From positions 353,150,296 through 353,214,295 of the forward strand of contig CM041776.1 of the NCBI GenBank assembly GCA_023374045.1: a DNA stretch of 64,000 bases, given 5' to 3'. Under the pieces are notes generated by a model, which saw only the letters and a list, made by a program, of their open reading frames with translations, was not told the DNA's origin and did no database searches. Shown in pieces: positions 39,040-48,900 of the stretch. Position 1 is the stretch's first letter. Each line of letters opens with the position of its first letter. Both the position numbers and the translations under genes were made by a program. Origin of the DNA: Limonium bicolor (Eukaryota; Streptophyta; Magnoliopsida; Caryophyllales; Plumbaginaceae).

Positions 39040-39770
39040 TCAGTACTGTCTGAAAGTCAAATTTAAACGGCCAGGTCGGATGTGGGTATCATTCACTAGA
39101 GCTGGTGGTGCGGTATTGAGCTTAATGCTCTTAATACCATGGTATACAAGCCTCGCCTCTCCACCAAATATTAACACATCCCCAGACTTGAGGATGATCT
39201 TGCTTGCTAGATCCATCCTCTTCTGGTCTCCATAGTTGAACTCAGCATCATCGCCGATGGAGAATGACACAACCGGTATTCCTCTGGTAATGGACTCGGT
39301 CGTCTCATCACGGTCCTGGTGCATCCCAAGCTTTCCTCCCTGCTCGTAGTAGTTGATGATGCAAACATCAGGTGTCATGTCGGGTAATGGAAAAGCCTCA
39401 CAATCTTGAGCAATATCCATTGCGTTTCTCACTAAGGTTAGGAAACTCTCATTATCCTAGGTATAGACACCCACCTACCATCCTCACCTCTCGATAAACC
39501 CTAGTTTGTGGATCCCAATCTTTCCCTAACATCATGTTAGCTTCATTCTAGAACCACTATTAAATACAGGGTATAAAATCCTCCTATGGCCCTTACCCAA
39601 AGCTCTACACTCATTCACTATGGCGATTGCTCATCTAGGGTTAGGAATTCTCTGAAAGTACCATGCCCGGTCTGACCACATGACACAACTCACTAGGGTA
39701 CTCCCGTCTTTCTTCCTCGGTCTAGGTGATCTCTGTCTTGTAAGTGTGGGATAGCAGATGTCGAAATCTC
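39040..39770 (-). pseudogene. AlkB-like Fe(II)/2-oxoglutarate dioxygenase captured in the retrotransposon
   Basis: The clean frame 39040-39459 encodes the catalytic half of an ALKBH1-type demethylase: IINYYEQGGKLGMHQDRDET, RGIPVVSFSIGDDAEFNYGD, SGDVLIFGGEARLVYHGIKS and RPGRLNLTFRQY, then stop. Iron ligands are His (39319-39321), Asp (39313-39315) and His (39139-39141); the 2-oxoglutarate Arg pair lies in RPGRLNLTFR. Upstream pieces in shifted frames match the N-terminal half: FDIC near 39765, VRPGMVL near 39675, IAIVNECRALG, GGFYT, FNSGSRMKL, and MMLGKDWDPQTR near 39525. So the whole domain (about 240 residues) was captured. At least four frameshifts lie in the N-terminal half. It sits between the gag zinc knuckles and protease, on the same strand, and a predicted intron joins it in frame to gag. 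Family members remove methyl groups from DNA or RNA. The host-gene alternative is unlikely given this placement. Confidence 0.92.
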
Positions 39771-39896
39771 CTAAGGTAACAGGTTTCCTAGATAAGTTGT
39801 TTATCTAAAGCGGTAATTAAAACACATTCATACTAAGGCAAAGCGTTTAACACTTAGTCATGCTCTCATACAATGGTTAAGGTTTCAAATGCTAAC
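39771..39896 (-). other. predicted intron D (126 nt) joining gag to AlkB
   Basis: Donor GAAG|GTTAGC at 39896, acceptor TTACCTTAG|GAGATT at 39771. Splicing turns the gag end ...QRGEG, which otherwise hits a stop two codons on, into ...RGEGDFDIC, the conserved start of ALKBH1-type domains. The donor is not ideal (GTTAGC), but frame and homology agree. Confidence 0.7.
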
Positions 39897-40251
39897 CTTC
39901 ACCGCGCTGGGTACTAGTGCCAGCGCCTGAAGCTCCCGCTGCATTCAGCACACAGTTGCTCGGTGGGTTCCTTTGGTTCTGGTTCTGCTGTTGGCTGCTG
40001 CTGCTGCTGTTGTACCCTCTGGGCTTGGGGCGCCGGCCCCCTCTGGCCACCTCGGGCTCCACCTCCTCTAGTAGGTGCGCCCTGAGTCCCCTTCGGCGGG
40101 CGGTACGCTCGCTCTCTGGATTAGTAAAGCACTCGAACGACCTGTGGCCCTTCTTTCCACAGTAGTGGCAGTCCACCGCTTGCCCGGTGCAGTCGACACC
40201 CGGGTGGTCTTTACCACAGCGTTTGCAGTGAAAGTGGCGCTGGGGTGGAAC
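39897..40251 (-). CDS. outer element gag, zinc-knuckle exon
   Basis: Minus-strand exon encoding two nucleocapsid zinc knuckles: CKRCGKDHPGVDC (CX2CX3HX4C, one residue shorter than standard) and CHYCGKKGHRSFEC (standard CX2CX4HX4C), at about 40220-40130. They are followed by an Arg-rich stretch and a Ser/Gln/Asn-rich tail ending QRGEG. The knuckles bind the element RNA. The exon begins right after an AG acceptor at 40252 and ends at the predicted donor of intron D. The frame is open throughout. Confidence 0.88.
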
Positions 40252-40332
40252 CTATTATCATGTCACACTCAGATTAATACAAGGATGATAATGGATGGTA
40301 TAATACAACTCATTCACAAGGTTATCGCTTAC
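40252..40332 (-). other. predicted gag intron C (81 nt)
   Basis: Donor CTAAGG|GTAAGC, acceptor GATAATAG|GTTCCACC on the minus strand. The intron contains stops. Splicing joins ...PLRSAPLR to VPPQRHFHCKRC in one frame. Confidence 0.82.
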
Positions 40333-40456
40333 CCTTAGGGGTGCAGATCTAAGAGGCTGAACATCGTAAGTAGGCCCGGTCAGCATCGGGACCTTCTCTT
40401 TGCCCTTCTGGCTGGCCTGCTCCTTCTTCTTCTCCTTCCATGAGAACTTTTTCTTC
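40333..40456 (-). CDS. outer element gag exon 3
   Basis: Lys-rich exon (KKKKFSWKEKKKEQASQKGK, then VPMLTGPTYDVQPLRSAPLR). This is a basic linker before the nucleocapsid knuckles, as is usual in chromovirus Gag. Both borders are consensus splice sites, and the frame is continuous with neighbouring exons after intron removal. Confidence 0.8.
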
Positions 40457-40550
40457 CTGTGATCGTCAAAGTGTCAGGAATAGCAGGTATTAAAAGCAGG
40501 CAGCAAGTAAGTAATTTAAATGGATTAAATAACTTAAAGGTGGTTCTTAC
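40457..40550 (-). other. predicted gag intron B (94 nt)
   Basis: Donor TGGAA|GTAAGAAC and acceptor GATCACAG|GAAGAAA on the minus strand. The unspliced reading runs into stops. Splicing keeps the frame (KSW + KKKKFSW). Confidence 0.83.
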
Positions 40551-40684
40551 TTCCAACTCTTGCCGCTTCCGCTTCTAGCCGCAACCTCCGTCTCCTTCTC
40601 GGGGGCCTTACGCTTTTGCCCCTGGCTGTCCTCCCCTGGGCTGTTCACCAACAGCTCGGTCCGAGAAGCAGCCTCGTAGCATTC
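40551..40684 (-). CDS. outer element gag exon 2
   Basis: Encodes ECYEAASRTELLVNSPGEDS, QGQKRKAPEKETEVA and ARSGSGKSWK. The start corresponds to the region after the capsid domain in Gypsy Gag (usually a V..A...E...YR-like block). The borders match introns A and B. Confidence 0.8.
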
Positions 40685-40761
40685 CTATAATGCATCAATG
40701 AGTTCCCCAACTTGTAATAAAGCAATGAGTTGCAAGGTATAATCTGTCAACTAATTTTTAC
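40685..40761 (-). other. predicted gag intron A (77 nt)
   Basis: Donor ATTCAG|GTAAAA and acceptor TGCATTATAG|GAATGC on the minus strand. Splicing joins ...ALYPTIQ to ECYEA in frame. Confidence 0.82.
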
Positions 40762-41345
40762 CTGAATCGTAGGGTATAGTGCAGCACCCATGGCGGCCTT
40801 GATCGCATATCGCAGCCCGCCTCTAAATTTCTCCACTTTCACAGTATCCGAATAAACAACCCCTGGGACAAAGTCCAAGAGCCCAATAAAGGAGTAGTAC
40901 TGATCTACTGTCATACTACCCTGCTTCAGGGCCTCAAACTCTTCCCCTTCCGCTTCTTTGCTTCAAATGCGCAGGATAATATTTCTCCCTCAACAGTTCC
41001 ACAAAACATGTCCATCCAAAACCCTCAATAGCAATGTAATGTGCCCTCACGGACCTCCACCAAGTGCTGGCGGTGTCCCTCAAGTGAAAGGCCGCTATGC
41101 CGACCCAGTGCTCAGCAGGTACGTGAATGGCGTCGAAGGCCTTCTCATGCTCAATGATGTACCTCTCCAGGGCAGTGGGGTCCTACCCCGTCATACGTAG
41201 GTACTCGTGTGTCAGCAACACTCTTCAGCCAATTTGGCTCTCTAGGTGCGGGTACGGGTGAGACTACTGGTGGTGCTCCTATCTGGACACCGCCCATCAG
41301 GGCTAGCTGAGCAAAGACGGCCGCTACAGTCTCAGCAACGCCCAC
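40762..41345 (-). pseudogene. outer element gag, capsid exon (part after the inner insertion)
   Basis: From 40762 to about 40935 the minus strand is open and encodes EEFEALKQGSMTVDQYYSFI, then LLDFVPGVVYSDTVKVEKFR and GGLRYAIKAAM, the conserved second half of the Retrotrans_gag domain. From 41151 to 41345 another frame encodes VAETVAAVFAQLAL...PREPNWLKSV, the start of the domain. The middle (40935-41150) is frameshifted. The reading continues beyond the inner element at 55724. Gag forms the virus-like particle. Confidence 0.85.
41341..41345. repeat. target-site duplication of the inner element, left copy
   Basis: CCCAC, matched by CCCAC at 55719-55723. Joining the two flanks over one copy restores continuous gag DNA of the outer element. 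Confidence 0.9.
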
Positions 41346-44300
41346 TGTAACACCTCAACTCCAAATACAATGATCATCGCCCTAAGTCCATCTCATTCAT
41401 TAACAACGCAGCGGAAAGTTCTACTAAATTGGTGTTACCGCCGTTAGTCACCCACGTGACTAACTAGGCCTATTCTCTTACAAGTCACGGTCTGACTAAC
41501 CCGATAATTACTCGAGCATCTAAAACATTACAATACATAAACCACAACTTATACCGAGTATCACATCCTAATACATCATACTAACATCTCATCAATATAC
41601 TGAACGAGTGTACATGCACAACTCGTGTAACAAATGTAAAAGCAACCTGAAGTACTCTACCCGCTCCCACTCTCAGGTCGAGTCTTCGTCTGGTACCTAC
41701 ATGCAAAGTTTAAATCACAGGCCCCAAGGGGCTCAGCATATTGCTGGTATAGAAAACGTGCAGCCCACAAGCTAGCCGGGTTACACACGACTACTTTGTC
41801 GAATACATGCAATTGTTTATTCATACAAGTAATAATAAGAAGTACGATAACAAACAACACATTTATGTGAAACATTCACAGCTCAAATAAATCAACGTCG
41901 TAATGGACGCCCATTAATGATGTAAGTTAGATTCCTAACTCCTGAGGCATGAGAATTGTTTAGTTCTCGTGTTTGACCATTCCTTATAAGTGTCAACCAT
42001 TCTCCTATTAGAATTGTTGTTCTCTAACTGAATTGTTTATTTTGTCGGGTCAAAGTAACCCTAGCCAATGAGTTATTAGCTCCATTGGTTTAATAAACAA
42101 TAATTCTTAAGTTATGAGGGATGTAGGCTTGACCCTCCTGCGCCTCCTGAAGTTGCCTCCCATCTCGAACTGTTCACTCGAGATGGCCGGTCAGTTTGTC
42201 GACCCTAGGCGGAAGACAGATCTGATGCAGATGCCGACCTCCTAAACCTGAACATGCATGACCGGAGTCAGTCCCGGATTCCTCCTCACAAGTTCCAGTT
42301 AGCTGAAGTCTCTTTGACAATTGGTTAGTTAAACCTCTCTCGCATTAACCAACTAACAATAGGGGTACTTATAACTTTATACAATAGTTCACTAAACAAA
42401 GTTAACGACGAGCCCTGAATCAAGTAATGTTAGTGTACAATGGACACAATAACAATACAGTAAATCGTTTCATGCTTAATCTTGTTTGGTCGTATCACAA
42501 TAACACATAGCACACAAACCGAGGTAGACCTCGTTAGCAAACAAGCTACAAGAATCCCATACCGTACACCGGAGACTGGCTAGCTCTTAATCCCACGTTC
42601 GCCTAATCCGCCGAACGCCTCTGACTTATCTAGATCTGTAACCAGAACTAGTATTAGTACCCTGTGTCTTAGATTTAGTTCGGTTCTCTTTTCAACTTAA
42701 ACCTCTTCCTAGGTTAACCCGGGTATAATAGTATACCGTTAAACGGGTTCGTTCATTTAGGAGCGTTTTCGAGCTCAATTCCAATTCATTAACACACTAA
42801 CGTCGTTAGCAGTTATTTAGTTGCACAGTTAGCAACTTTAGACTCATACGGACCTTGTATTAGATTTTCGTATTTTTCACTATTCACCATATTTTACTAT
42901 TCACCGTATTTTACTATTCATGTATACGTATTTTACTATTCACATATACGTATTGTACTATTCATGTATACGTATTTTACTATCCACGTATACGTATTTT
43001 ACTAGTCACGTATACGTCTCGTATTTGACTGTTCATATATACGTAGTTACTTTCACGTATATGTATTTACTGTTCAAGTATACGTATTTACTATTCATTT
43101 ATACGTATTTACTATTTATGTATACGTATTTACTATTCATGTATACGTATTTACTATTCATGTATACGTATTTACTATTCATGTATACGTATATTCATTA
43201 TACTACTATTATACGAGTATATTCATGTACACTAAAATTTTCCGTATACGCCCGTATGATACTCCGTATCATACGTATTTATTTCTTTTCCCAATATAAC
43301 TTGTATTTTCATTAAAAATACCTTAAGTATGATTTCTTCTATACTTATTAAATTACGGGTATACCCCTCGTATACCTTAAGTTATTACGGGTCTCATTTA
43401 ACCCGTCTTAACTCTGTTTCTTTTACAACTTGTTTCTAAATTCTTTATTTAATTTCCTTAACCTTCCAAACACATAAAAATGTGTTATTTACATTATTTA
43501 CCCATAGTTTCCTCTTAATCTCTATTTTTCTTATAATAAGTTCTAAACTTGTTATTTATATTTCTAATTTCTTCCAAAGTCTTATTAATTAATTTCTTTT
43601 ATACTTTGGTCAATTACCAAAATATACCCAAGTTTGACCAGCCTTTTATGGTCAAACCCCCTAACTTTCCATATTTACAAATTACCCCTAAAGTTAATTT
43701 AACTTAACTTTTATTCCTTTATCCTTTTAATATCTAATCTTTTGCTACAATTTTATTCTAGCTCCACTAAACATTTTACAAACTGTCATTGACCAAGTTT
43801 GACCACGTTTGACCAAGTTTGACCAGGGAAATTACCATTTTACCCTTGTGGTCTTTTCTTTTATCCTAACTCATTTATTAACCAATTAACTCTAATTAAT
43901 TTCTAATTTTCGTAACTAATTTCCTACAGATTTTTGAACATCAAAAATCATTTTAAACATCTCTAAATCACCAGATTTAATTATCTAATATACCATCTTT
44001 TATTAACCTTAAATATACCAAAAACCTTATAAATTCCTTATAAATTGTAAACTTATTCTACAATTATTTTCCCATCATCTAAACTTCATAAATTTCATAA
44101 TAATCATATATATTTTCGGCAATTACAATATTTACCAAACTTCACAAATTTTACATATTACACTTAATTATACTAATTCCTTTAATTTAACTTAGTTATA
44201 TAATTTTTTCTAACTCACCTAAGTTCCCTTAATTTTCGGCTACACTAAATTTAGTATATGAACTTTTCTTATATATTATGATAGCTTATAATGTAGCTTA

Positions 44301-45946
44301 TATCATAGGAGTATAAATCTAATTTTAGATTTACAAAACATTAACATTTAATGTGTTAAAAATTGAATCTAACACATCAATAATTTCGGTAATCCTAAAC
44401 AAATAAATAACATGTTAGATCATATATAGATCAACAATCAGAACCTTGAAATAGGTAGTTGTCGGATTTACCTTGTATATTAACCATTAGCTTAATATTT
44501 AAGCTTGATTTCCTTAGAAATTTTGACAGCAATTTGCTAGAGAAATTGGCTCCAAAATTATACAACAAGATGAAGAATAAGATGGGTTAGTATCCCATGC
44601 CAATCGGCTGTAACAAAACCAAAGAACAAGAAGTTTTCAAGAAGACAGTGTTTTACCTCGAGAATCAAAGGCACTTCTTCGTGGTTTTTCCTGAGAATCT
44701 GGGGGCTCATGAGCTATGGTTGTAAAGCTCTTGAAAATAGGATTCCAACGAGCTATCAAGCTTGTGATTTGGAGCTAGGACGAGAAAGTTATGATCTGTG
44801 CAAGACAATGTTCTTTAAGGTTCTAACCTAAGTAAATGGAGTTCTAATGGAGTTTTCTTCAAATGGAGAAGGAGCCACGAATTTTCTGGCTAGAGAGGAT
44901 GGATGAGCTTCTAATTGATCAATTAATCAAGGGGCAATTACAAGGAATGATAGGCAATCGTTGAATGGGATGAAAAGAAAGAGAAAAGTAAAGAAATGAT
45001 TATTATATTTAAAAGTAAAGATTCCACTAATAATTTAACAACCCATCTCCATTATTTTCGTGGCATGATTGATCAGCTGGCCTTATCCCTTGTCCTTGCC
45101 GACACCAATAGCCAAGGATGGTCAATTTTTTGACCATTGACCATTCTTGGTCAATATTTGACTAAATGGGCACTATTTGAGGTTACTATTCACATTAAAT
45201 ATTATATTTGTAAATTTTTGGTAAAATCTTCAAATTAAATTCCTAATATGATATTAGTAGTATACATGTATTTAGTATGTATACAAGGCCAACTAGCCAC
45301 TCAAAACCAATTTCGAAGACAATTCGCAAAAACACGCTTTAAGGAGTTTTCGGGCTCCTTTTTGTGTCTTAACTCTTTTTAGAGTTTGGTTTGCTTTGAA
45401 ATAATTTTATTATTTTATTTTAGTACATTCACATATAATCAAGCCTTTAAAACCATCCAAGACTCATTCTTAAGACAATATATCCAAAATATGCTTTAAG
45501 GGGTTTTTATGGCATATTTTTGTCTTGAGTTGTTTCTGAGCTTGGTTTTCTTGGTAATGGTTTCATAATGTTCTTAGCTTGATTATAAGCCTTATGAATT
45601 CACTTTGGATCCTTATTGAGGTCATGAAATCTCTATGGTTTCTTAAAACACGTTTTCCTTTAAAGCACATTTTTGTGCTCTAAGGTGCGTTTTCGGTTTA
45701 AACGCTAATTCCGCTTAATGCGTATTACTAATCTTAGAGGTATTTCATATTTGAAATCTCTTGGGAATTTATTGGTAGTTCCCTAATTTATTTATACTCT
45801 TTAAAACACCTTTTGCTCTAATTGTTCCTAAAGCATGTTTTGGTGTAAATTGTTGTTTAACACTTCTTCTAATGTTTCTAAGGCACGTTCTAGCCTTAGT
45901 ATATCCTATTAGATATTCATTATATATTAAGGTTTGGGGTATTTCA
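41346..45946 (-). repeat. inner element 3' LTR
   Basis: 4601 bp, plus-strand ends TGTAACACC...GGGGTATTTCA. Compared by hand with 51105 onward, the first ~235 bases show four substitutions and two short indels. It contains a TACGTA minisatellite at 42880-43200. Confidence 0.93.
42880..43200. repeat. ~21-bp TACTATTCATGTATACGTAT minisatellite (left LTR)
   Basis: Roughly fifteen imperfect units of the type tttactattcatgtatacgta. Each has a short palindrome (GTATAC or TATACGTATA). The array gives a spurious Tyr/Thr-rich ORF at 42920-43315. The same array is in the right LTR. Confidence 0.9.
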
Positions 45947-48900
45947 ATCTACCCCCCTTAAAAGAACTTTGTCCCCAAAGTTCCTATGTATCTATATCTC
46001 TTAGAACACAGGTAACTTCACACTAAAAGATCATATAGATCACTCAATATCTGTATAGGCATTCTGACTCATAAGGTCTGCCATATGTATATATATATTT
46101 ACACACTTGTCACACAACATGTCTTTATGTTTTAGTAATCAAAATACTCTTGTATATTCTCTGTTGTATACTCCTCAAGTAACCGGTCCGGAGACAAAGG
46201 TTTTCATGTCCTCGAGTTCATGAGCGAGTAATACCAAAAATACATGTCAACTCCAATTCCACTTTATGCTACTGCATCTACTCTTAACGTGGTTAATTGT
46301 GACCACTTGTAGGGAGTTTCAGGAATCATCCGACCCTGATGTGATCAGCATCAGTGTTGAACTATCCTTTCACCCCAATTTGTGTTCAGTTTTCCTTGAT
46401 CTGGCCAAGATCAAGTTCTACCTCCACGTCAACTTCAAACAATCAAATAATTATTCATGTAGCATTTTATATTTTAGTCCTTCTAGTCATAATCATAAAT
46501 CAATACATCTCCAAATTATGGAACTCAGTCCATCAGTCATTCTTAATCCACTCTCATCAATTACTTAGAGAATTTAATTCCTACCAGGTTCTATCGGTCT
46601 CATACTGATTCATACCTCATAACATTACCATATTTGGTCTCATATCAATACATATCATAGGGATTTTAATTCCCCTGGAGTTTCTACTCCTCTTTTCCTG
46701 AATTCTCGCACCGAAGTTAACGAGGTCGCCTCTAATATCTGGTATTCGCATTTAATTGTGCGTAATAACCACAACCACATAAGAATGAATACATGTGTTT
46801 ATATAACATACGTATCAAACATCACAACTAATTGTATTGTGCTATGCACACTACGTATCAAACATCACAACTAATTGTATTTGCTATGCACACTGTAGGT
46901 TACGTACTCAATACGTGAAATATAGGCTAAGCGATTGTACGCTCTACCCCCCTTAAAATGGATTACGCCCACGTAATCAACATTATATCATCCTTGAACA
47001 TAGGTTCAAGATGTTTATGTCATGGAGCATTCTAGGTTCCATGTAGTCTATCTCACATTATGATTGGGTCAGAGGTCTTCACCATGGTAATGGCTTAGTC
47101 TCTGTATCAAGGATTCTTATTGGTGTTTATACCAATCTTACAACTGTTCCAGTGTAGTCTCTAAGGCTCCAAAGTATTTGGTAGTAATCGTATATTTTAT
47201 TCGACTGGAAGATGTGAGACACATCCTTCCTTCTTCTCTTTTGTTAGGTATATCAAACCTTTAAGATACGGTCCACTAGCTTCTGCTGCGCGACTCTGAT
47301 AATCTTGGGGCTTAGTTTGCCCTTCCTATCCTCTTCAATATGTTTACAGCTCCTTTGTATCCTTATAATTTAGGAATAAAGGTCTCTTAATGGACGCATG
47401 GTATCTTTATCTATACACGGTCTCTATGAGTTATAGCTTGTCTATCCAGTTCTCTGGAGATCTGATGTTCATGCTGTTATTACGCCTTTCAGCGTCTGAA
47501 TTGTTTCCTACTAACTGACTCTCAGTCTGAGATTTCTGTATTATCTGGTCTTCTTGTTTAGTGCTTATTGCTCTTCACAGTTTCCTCGAAATCTTGAGAC
47601 ATATAAATGTTCGTACTAATCAGTGCTTCTCGCACTTCATAATTCTTAATTGTTTCCTCCTGGAATGAGTTCTTTGACTCTTTTAATCTCATTGGTTTAA
47701 CTGAGTTCTTCCTCCTCCATTGTTCACGGTAACTTGCTGTTCTGGTGTGAGTTTGCATCGCTGACTGTCGTACGGAGTCGACTACTTCTCGTGTTCCTTA
47801 CACTACTCGTTTACATATATGGGGTACCTTACTGATACATTGCTACTTACCCGACTAACTTATAAATAAGTCCATCAGGCCCACAAGCTCCTTTGGAGTG
47901 CGGTCGTCCCACATCTCGTTTAAGTATACTCGTAGTGTTCGTCACAGCTTGTTATAGCTAATTTGTGAAGTATTCTATTGTCGATCTCCTCTTTCATCAT
48001 CCATGATAACGCACATGTCGTTCTTCTTGAACTTAATCAAGGAATATCCATCTACTGGGTTCATAACTACATTATACCTTCTGTATTTAGTACGGACTCG
48101 ATCCCTTAGTAATTTAGGTCTCTTTCCTTAGAGCCTCTTATCTTATTTCTCAAGTCGATCCACTAGGAATGCACTTCCAGCTCCTTACGGAATGGACAGT
48201 GTGCTTCCTGTGAACCTTTCATCACATGGCCAGGCTACTGGCGTTACTGCACAGTCTGTCTCCCATTTCATCACCTTACTTACATCGGGTTTTAATTCAT
48301 AAATCTGATTGCTTTCGTGTCAATATTTGATGGCTTATATATAGTGGTTGCTTTGCTGCACTGTAACTTAATCTACCTGACAGGTATATTCTCATGGCCT
48401 CCGCTATCGAAGTAGCTTTAGCTTTCTCATATGCCCATTGATGGCACAATTCTTCAATTGTTTTACTTCAACGTCTTGTCTTATTTTCAATCCCTTTCAT
48501 GGTGTAACCACACTGAAGTTCTCTAATTTCGATGTTTGGCGGTTGCGTATCGTGTTGTAAAATGGTTATCTCTTAATATGAAGGTGTTCTGCTTCAATCT
48601 CAGGTTCGTGAGTAGGCTAATTTCTCACATTCTTTCATCCTTTATGATGTTATTTACCATGTAATTTAACCGGTTACTGAAGAAGTCATCCGTTGAATCA
48701 CAAGCTCTTTTGAGCGTTGGTCACTTGACGTGCCATACTGCGCACTCACAATGTTTATCTCTGACGATTGCTGATTCTTAAATCCTGGGTGTTGGATATG
48801 AGGTCTGTCTCTGCAGCCTTCCATATTATTTATGTGTAACTGGAATGTTCTAAGGTAATTTCAAGGTCTACGGTTCCCATTCTCCAATAGAGAGTATTCA

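Noticed and set aside
39040..39770. AlkB as an independent host gene nested by chance in the element
   Set aside because: Same strand as gag-pol, exactly between gag knuckles and protease, with an in-frame predicted splice to gag and no own promoter or poly(A) region visible. I prefer capture, but copy-number data would settle it.
42920..43315. 131-aa Tyr/Thr-rich ORF on the plus strand
   Set aside because: It is a translation of the TACGTA minisatellite in an LTR, on the non-coding strand of the element; no family features.
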